In this document: positions 60,275-64,000 of the stretch, piece by piece
Position numbering within the stretch: the first letter of the stretch is position 1
Layout: every line of letters starts with the position of its first letter
Assembly (NCBI GenBank): GCA_016235125.1
Contig: JACRLZ010000001.1
Span: 360,645-424,644 of the forward strand
Direction of reading: 5' to 3'
DNA from: Sphingobacteriales bacterium
GTDB lineage: Bacteria; Bacteroidota; Bacteroidia; Chitinophagales; Chitinophagaceae
DNA length: 64,000 nt
Translations under genes and position numbers: made by a program
The notes under the pieces: model-generated
The model's database searches: none
The model's input: only the letters and a program-made list of their open reading frames with translations
Told to the model about the DNA's origin: nothing

Positions 60275-61602
60275 AACTTTGGGAAAAAAATACCAAGTCC
60301 TTAAAGGAAGTAGAAAATTTTACAGTCGGCAACGACAGAAAATTTGATTTAATGCTTGCACCATTTGATGTGCTCGGCAGTATCGCTCATGTTATCATGC
60401 TGGAAACTGCTGGCTTGCTTACTACAGAAGAGAAAGATTTGCTTATAAAAGAACTCAGGACTGTTTATACATCCATTCACAATTCACTATTCACTATTCA
60501 CCCTGATGTTGAAGACATTCACTCACAGGTAGAACTGCTGCTTACGCAAAAACTGGGTGATGTGGGCAAGAAAATCCACTCAGCCCGCAGCCGCAATGAT
60601 CAGGTGTTGGCGGATATAAAATTATTTTTAAGAAATGAGCTGGAAGGATTGGTAAAATCAATTCAGCAATTATTTGAACTACTGCAGTCGCAAAGCGAAA
60701 AATACAAAGATCATCTATTACCTGGATACACTCATCTGCAATTGGCCATGCCTTCATCTTTTGGTCTTTGGTTTGGCGCTTATGCCGAAAGTTTGGTGGA
60801 TGATGTAATAACTGCCAAAGCAGCTTTTGATGTAGTGAATAAAAACCCGCTGGGTTCCGCAGCTGGCTATGGCTCTTCATTCCCCATTGACAGGACATTG
60901 ACAACTAAACTGCTGGGCTTTGATGATTTAAATTATAATGTGGTATATGCACAAATGAATAGAGGAAAAGCAGAACGAATTGTTGCACAGGCAATATCCA
61001 ATGTAGCCGATACTTTGGCCAGGCTCAGTATGGACGCCTGCCTTTACCTGAATCAGAATTTTGGTTTCATTTCTTTCCCTGCTGAGCTGACCACCGGCAG
61101 CAGCATCATGCCGCATAAAAAAAATCCGGATGTATTCGAACTGATACGTTCTCATTGCAACCGTATCAAAGCCTTGCCCAACGAAATAATGCTGATGACA
61201 ACCAACCTGCCTTCCGGTTATCATCGTGACCTGCAGTTATTGAAAGAGCATTTATTCCCTGCTTTTAAAACGCTGAAAGATTGCATTGAAATGGCCGGGC
61301 TGTTGCTGAGTAATGTTGAAATCAAAAAAAATATCCTTGTTGATGAAAAATATAAATACCTGTTTAGCGTAGAAGAAGTGAATAAGCTGGTGAATGCCGG
61401 CATGCCTTTCAGGGATGCTTATAAAAAAGTAGGGATAGATATTGAAGCAGGTAAATTTAATTACGATAACTCAGTTCATCATACACACGAAGGAAGCATT
61501 GGTAATCTTTGCAATGAGGAGATAAAAAAACAGATGCGAAATGTTGTTGATTCATTCCCCTTCGCATCTGTTCAGGCTGCCATAAACAACCTGATTAATT
61601 AA
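60271..61602 (+). CDS. argH: Argininosuccinate lyase
   Basis: ArgH splits argininosuccinate into arginine and fumarate, the last step. The 443-residue protein has the family blocks DVEDIHSQVELLLTQKLG, SARSRNDQVLADIKLFLR in part, GYTHLQLAMP and the signature GSSIMPHKKNPDVFELIR. The segment SIHNSLFTIHP (residues 68-78) is encoded by CATTCAC-family units (60474-60502), without clear length change. It ends the arginine operon, tail to tail with the M28 peptidase. Confidence 0.95.
   Translation: MKLWEKNTKSLKEVENFTVGNDRKFDLMLAPFDVLGSIAHVIMLETAGLLTTEEKDLLIKELRTVYTSIHNSLFTIHPDVEDIHSQVELLLTQKLGDVGKKIHSARSRNDQVLADIKLFLRNELEGLVKSIQQLFELLQSQSEKYKDHLLPGYTHLQLAMPSSFGLWFGAYAESLVDDVITAKAAFDVVNKNPLGSAAGYGSSFPIDRTLTTKLLGFDDLNYNVVYAQMNRGKAERIVAQAISNVADTLARLSMDACLYLNQNFGFISFPAELTTGSSIMPHKKNPDVFELIRSHCNRIKALPNEIMLMTTNLPSGYHRDLQLLKEHLFPAFKTLKDCIEMAGLLLSNVEIKKNILVDEKYKYLFSVEEVNKLVNAGMPFRDAYKKVGIDIEAGKFNYDNSVHHTHEGSIGNLCNEEIKKQMRNVVDSFPFASVQAAINNLIN
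60474..60502. repeat. CATTCAC-family segment inside argH
   Basis: CATTCACAATTCACTATTC is followed by ACTATTCACC. The same units occur between genes at 35951 and 51461. Confidence 0.5.
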
Positions 61603-61604
61603 TC

Positions 61605-62981
61605 TTACAATCCGTATTGGGCAACGAGGTAAACAATGGCCGTCATTCCAATGGCGCCCATTTCCAGCTCTCTTTTATGCACTGCTTCGAACTTGTCATT
61701 CGGCGCATGGTGATAATCAAAATATCGTTGTGTCCCCGGATTAACGCTGCACATAAAAGTTCCGTATTTTCTCAATGGACCAATATCGGCGCCACCACCG
61801 CCATCGGGCATATCATAAATGCCATAAGGACGGAACAAAGGCAACCAGCTTCTTACTTTGTTTACCTGTTCTGGTTTACCGGTAAGTCCCAATGTTTCCA
61901 CTCCAAACCCACCTGCATCACTTTCGATAGCGAAAATGTGATTCTCTTTATTTATACCTGCCAGTTCAGCATATTTGGTACCTCCTGCCAGTCCATTCTC
62001 CTCATTCATAAACATTACTGCCCGAATGGTTCTTTTAGGTTTAATACCTAAATTTTTTATTGTTCGGATGATTTGAATGCTTTGCACACAGCCTGCCCCG
62101 TCATCGTGGGCTCCCTCTCCAAGGTCCCAGCTGTCCAGGTGGCCACCGGCGGTGATTATTTCTTCCGGTTTCTCTGTTCCCCTGATTTCTCCAATCACAT
62201 TATAACTGAGAACATCCGGCAATTTTTCGCAGCTCATTTTCATGAACAGTTCAACCTTCTTTTCCTTTTTAAATAACTCATGCAGCCATTCAGCATCCAG
62301 TGTGCTGCAGGCCATGGCCGGAATTTTATTAACAGTGCTATCATAACGGGTGGCGCCTGTATGCGGATTATTATCGAGAGCATGAGTCACAGAACGTATC
62401 ATCACAGCCACTGCGCCCAGTTTTGCAGCTTCAACAGGACCGCTACCCCTGTATCGTACCGCATCTCCATAGCCATTAAAAATCAGTTCTGGTTTCATCG
62501 GATAATTGAAAAAAACTATTTTACCCTTTACCTTTTCCGCTCCCAATTTTTTTAACTCTTCAAAATTTGCTACTTCAATCAGTTCCGCTTTCAGTCCTGA
62601 TGCCGGAGTACCCACACTCATGCCCAGTGCACAAACATTCAGCGCCTTTTTATTTTTCCCCCATTGAACAATACCCTGCTCTTTGGCGCCTCTTATCCAA
62701 TGAGGTACCATGCAAGGTTGAAGATAAACTGTATCGGCTCCTGCTTCTTTCAACATAGTTGCCGTTGCTTCCACCGCTTTTTGCGCATTGGCGGAGCCAC
62801 TCAGCCTTGCACCGATCTTTTTACACAAATATCTAAGGTCGTCATATGCTTTACCGTTTATCAGTATATCGTCTGCAATTCGCCTTACCATCAACGAATC
62901 TTCATTTTGGGAAAATGCAAACAATGAGCAGATCATGCAATACGAAAGAAGGAGAATTTTTTTCATTTTAATCCGGGCCAT
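61605..62981 (-). CDS. Secreted M28 metallopeptidase with PA domain
   Basis: This 458-residue aminopeptidase/carboxypeptidase-like protein has a signal peptide ending LFAFSQ, a PA-like insert (about residues 120-240) and the zinc core of M28: GGHLDSWDLGEGAHDDGAG, MNEENGLAGG, SDAGGFG and DYHHAPNDKFE. All zinc ligands are present. The exported enzyme probably trims peptides for nutrition. The ATG at 62981 is used; an ATG at 62966 is also possible. It is convergent with argH and divergent from bshA. Confidence 0.9.
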   Translation of the reverse strand: MARIKMKKILLLSYCMICSLFAFSQNEDSLMVRRIADDILINGKAYDDLRYLCKKIGARLSGSANAQKAVEATATMLKEAGADTVYLQPCMVPHWIRGAKEQGIVQWGKNKKALNVCALGMSVGTPASGLKAELIEVANFEELKKLGAEKVKGKIVFFNYPMKPELIFNGYGDAVRYRGSGPVEAAKLGAVAVMIRSVTHALDNNPHTGATRYDSTVNKIPAMACSTLDAEWLHELFKKEKKVELFMKMSCEKLPDVLSYNVIGEIRGTEKPEEIITAGGHLDSWDLGEGAHDDGAGCVQSIQIIRTIKNLGIKPKRTIRAVMFMNEENGLAGGTKYAELAGINKENHIFAIESDAGGFGVETLGLTGKPEQVNKVRSWLPLFRPYGIYDMPDGGGGADIGPLRKYGTFMCSVNPGTQRYFDYHHAPNDKFEAVHKRELEMGAIGMTAIVYLVAQYGL

Positions 62982-63059
62982 TTAATTTGAAAATTGAAAA
63001 TAAGGAATTAACATGAACGGTAAATACGGTTGGGGCAAAGTTGATTACCTTCGGGGACT

Positions 63060-64000
63060 ATGACTATTAACAGGACCATGAGGATCGGTATTGTTTGTTA
63101 TCCTACATTCGGAGGATCGGGTGTACTGGCTACTGAATTAGGCAAGGCGCTTGCACAGAAAGGACACCTGGTGCATTTTATCACTTACCGGCAGCCGGTA
63201 AGGTTAGATGGCTTTATTCCGAATATTTTTTATCATGAAGTGCAGGTGCCCACCTACCCGCTTTTTGATTATCCGCCTTATGAAACTGCTTTGGCAAGCA
63301 CTATGGTGGATGTAATAAAAAATAATAATCTGGATCTTCTTCATGTGCATTATGCCATACCGCATGCATCCGCTGCTTATATGGCAAAACAGATTTTAAA
63401 AAAAGAAGGAAAGGACATTCCGGTCATCACCACATTGCATGGAACAGATATAACCCTTGTAGGAAGAGATAAGACCTATGCCCCTGTGGTTACATTTTCC
63501 ATCAACGAAAGCGATGCTATCACCGCAGTGTCCAATAGCCTGAGAGAAGATACCTATAAACATTTCAATATCACTAAAGATATTGAAGTGATAAAAAACT
63601 TTGTTGACGTCAGCCGTTTTAAACGCAAGCCGATTGATGCATTTAAAAAAATGATTGCCCCTGATGGAGAAAGAGTGATCATGCATGCTTCTAATTTCAG
63701 AAAACTGAAAAGGATACCGGATGTAATCAGAATTTTTAAAGAAGTAAACGACAAACTACCCAGTCGCCTGATGCTGGTGGGTGATGGCCCCGAAAGGCCT
63801 GCCGCAGAAGATCTCTGCCGGGAATTAAACCTGTGCGATGAAATCCGTTTTGTAGGCAAGCAGGAGCAGATGGAGGACATTCTTGCTATTGCTGATCTGT
63901 TTCTACTTCCATCAGAAACGGAAAGTTTTGGTTTGGCTGCACTGGAAGCAATGGCCGCTGGTGTACCCGTTGTTACAACCAACGCCGGAGGATTGTCAGA
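63060..64000 (+). CDS. bshA: N-acetyl-alpha-D-glucosaminyl L-malate synthase, partial (bacillithiol synthesis)
   Basis: BshA joins UDP-GlcNAc and malate, the first step of bacillithiol synthesis. The frame runs off the right edge after 313 codons. The GT-B glycosyltransferase features are clear: IGIVCYPTFGGSGVLATELG, LHVHYAIPHA, TTLHGTDITLVGRD, SESFGLAALEAMAAGVPVV-like block (here TESFGLAALEAMAAG) near the end. The start may be ATG 63060 or 63078; the latter matches the usual MRIGIV opening. The enzyme links to redox protection. Confidence 0.92.
   Translation, partial: MTINRTMRIGIVCYPTFGGSGVLATELGKALAQKGHLVHFITYRQPVRLDGFIPNIFYHEVQVPTYPLFDYPPYETALASTMVDVIKNNNLDLLHVHYAIPHASAAYMAKQILKKEGKDIPVITTLHGTDITLVGRDKTYAPVVTFSINESDAITAVSNSLREDTYKHFNITKDIEVIKNFVDVSRFKRKPIDAFKKMIAPDGERVIMHASNFRKLKRIPDVIRIFKEVNDKLPSRLMLVGDGPERPAAEDLCRELNLCDEIRFVGKQEQMEDILAIADLFLLPSETESFGLAALEAMAAGVPVVTTNAGGLS

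Overview
The window looks like a chromosomal segment of a Bacteroidota bacterium, most likely Chitinophagales/Chitinophagaceae. The clues are promoters of the TTTG / TAnnTTTG type, a PorP/SprF-type secretion protein, a Bacteroidota-type arginine operon (GNAT plus ArgF'), bacillithiol synthesis (BshA), a LytS/LytTR pair, clade II NosZ and many SC-type lipoprotein signals. This placement is inferred from gene content, not from a marker tree. No rRNA, tRNA, insertion sequence, phage or CRISPR array was seen.

Positions 1-20.3 kb form a nitrogen-oxide and low-oxygen respiration island: a universal stress protein end, an iron-sulfur repair protein (RIC), an Rrf2 regulator, cytochrome c, clade II nosZ, a fasciclin lipoprotein, a nosL fusion, nosD, nosF, nosY, a second RIC, a norC-like/norB-like pair with altered metal ligands, and a full cbb3 oxidase operon (ccoI, ccoS, ccoNO, ccoQ, ccoP, ccoG, ccoH, a SafE-like protein). 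Crp/Fnr-type sites (TGAT-N4-ATCA) precede several of these units. Together they point to a cell that detoxifies NO, respires N2O and scavenges low O2 under one regulatory scheme.

Positions 20.4-38.7 kb are mixed: trmD, an outer-membrane DUF5916 protein, a GH109-like oxidoreductase, three membrane lipid hydroxylase/desaturase genes, a very large BNR/VPS10-like exoprotein, adenine deaminase, a cyclase-TPR protein, a RelE-type toxin-antitoxin pair between direct repeats, and a LiaF-like/LytS/LytTR operon.

Positions 38.8-47.2 kb hold a signalling cluster. A Cap15/S-2TMbeta-like membrane protein ends 2 bp from the end of a 1687-residue class III nucleotidyl cyclase with seven repeated sensor modules. 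Upstream of the cyclase on its strand lie a PGM1-like ATP-grasp ligase and anmK.

Positions 47.3-53 kb carry upp, porP/sprF, a DASS transporter, a DNA glycosylase, an EI24 membrane protein and an RsmI-like methyltransferase. From 53.0 to 61.6 kb runs the arginine operon (GNAT, argG, argC, argD, argF', argB, argE, argH). It is preceded by a strong promoter and a 40-codon leader ORF ending in an Arg-rich run (S-R-P-R-R-R-P), a likely attenuator. Several arg genes and anmK carry short in-frame segments that match repeat families also found between genes here. An M28 peptidase and the start of bshA end the window.
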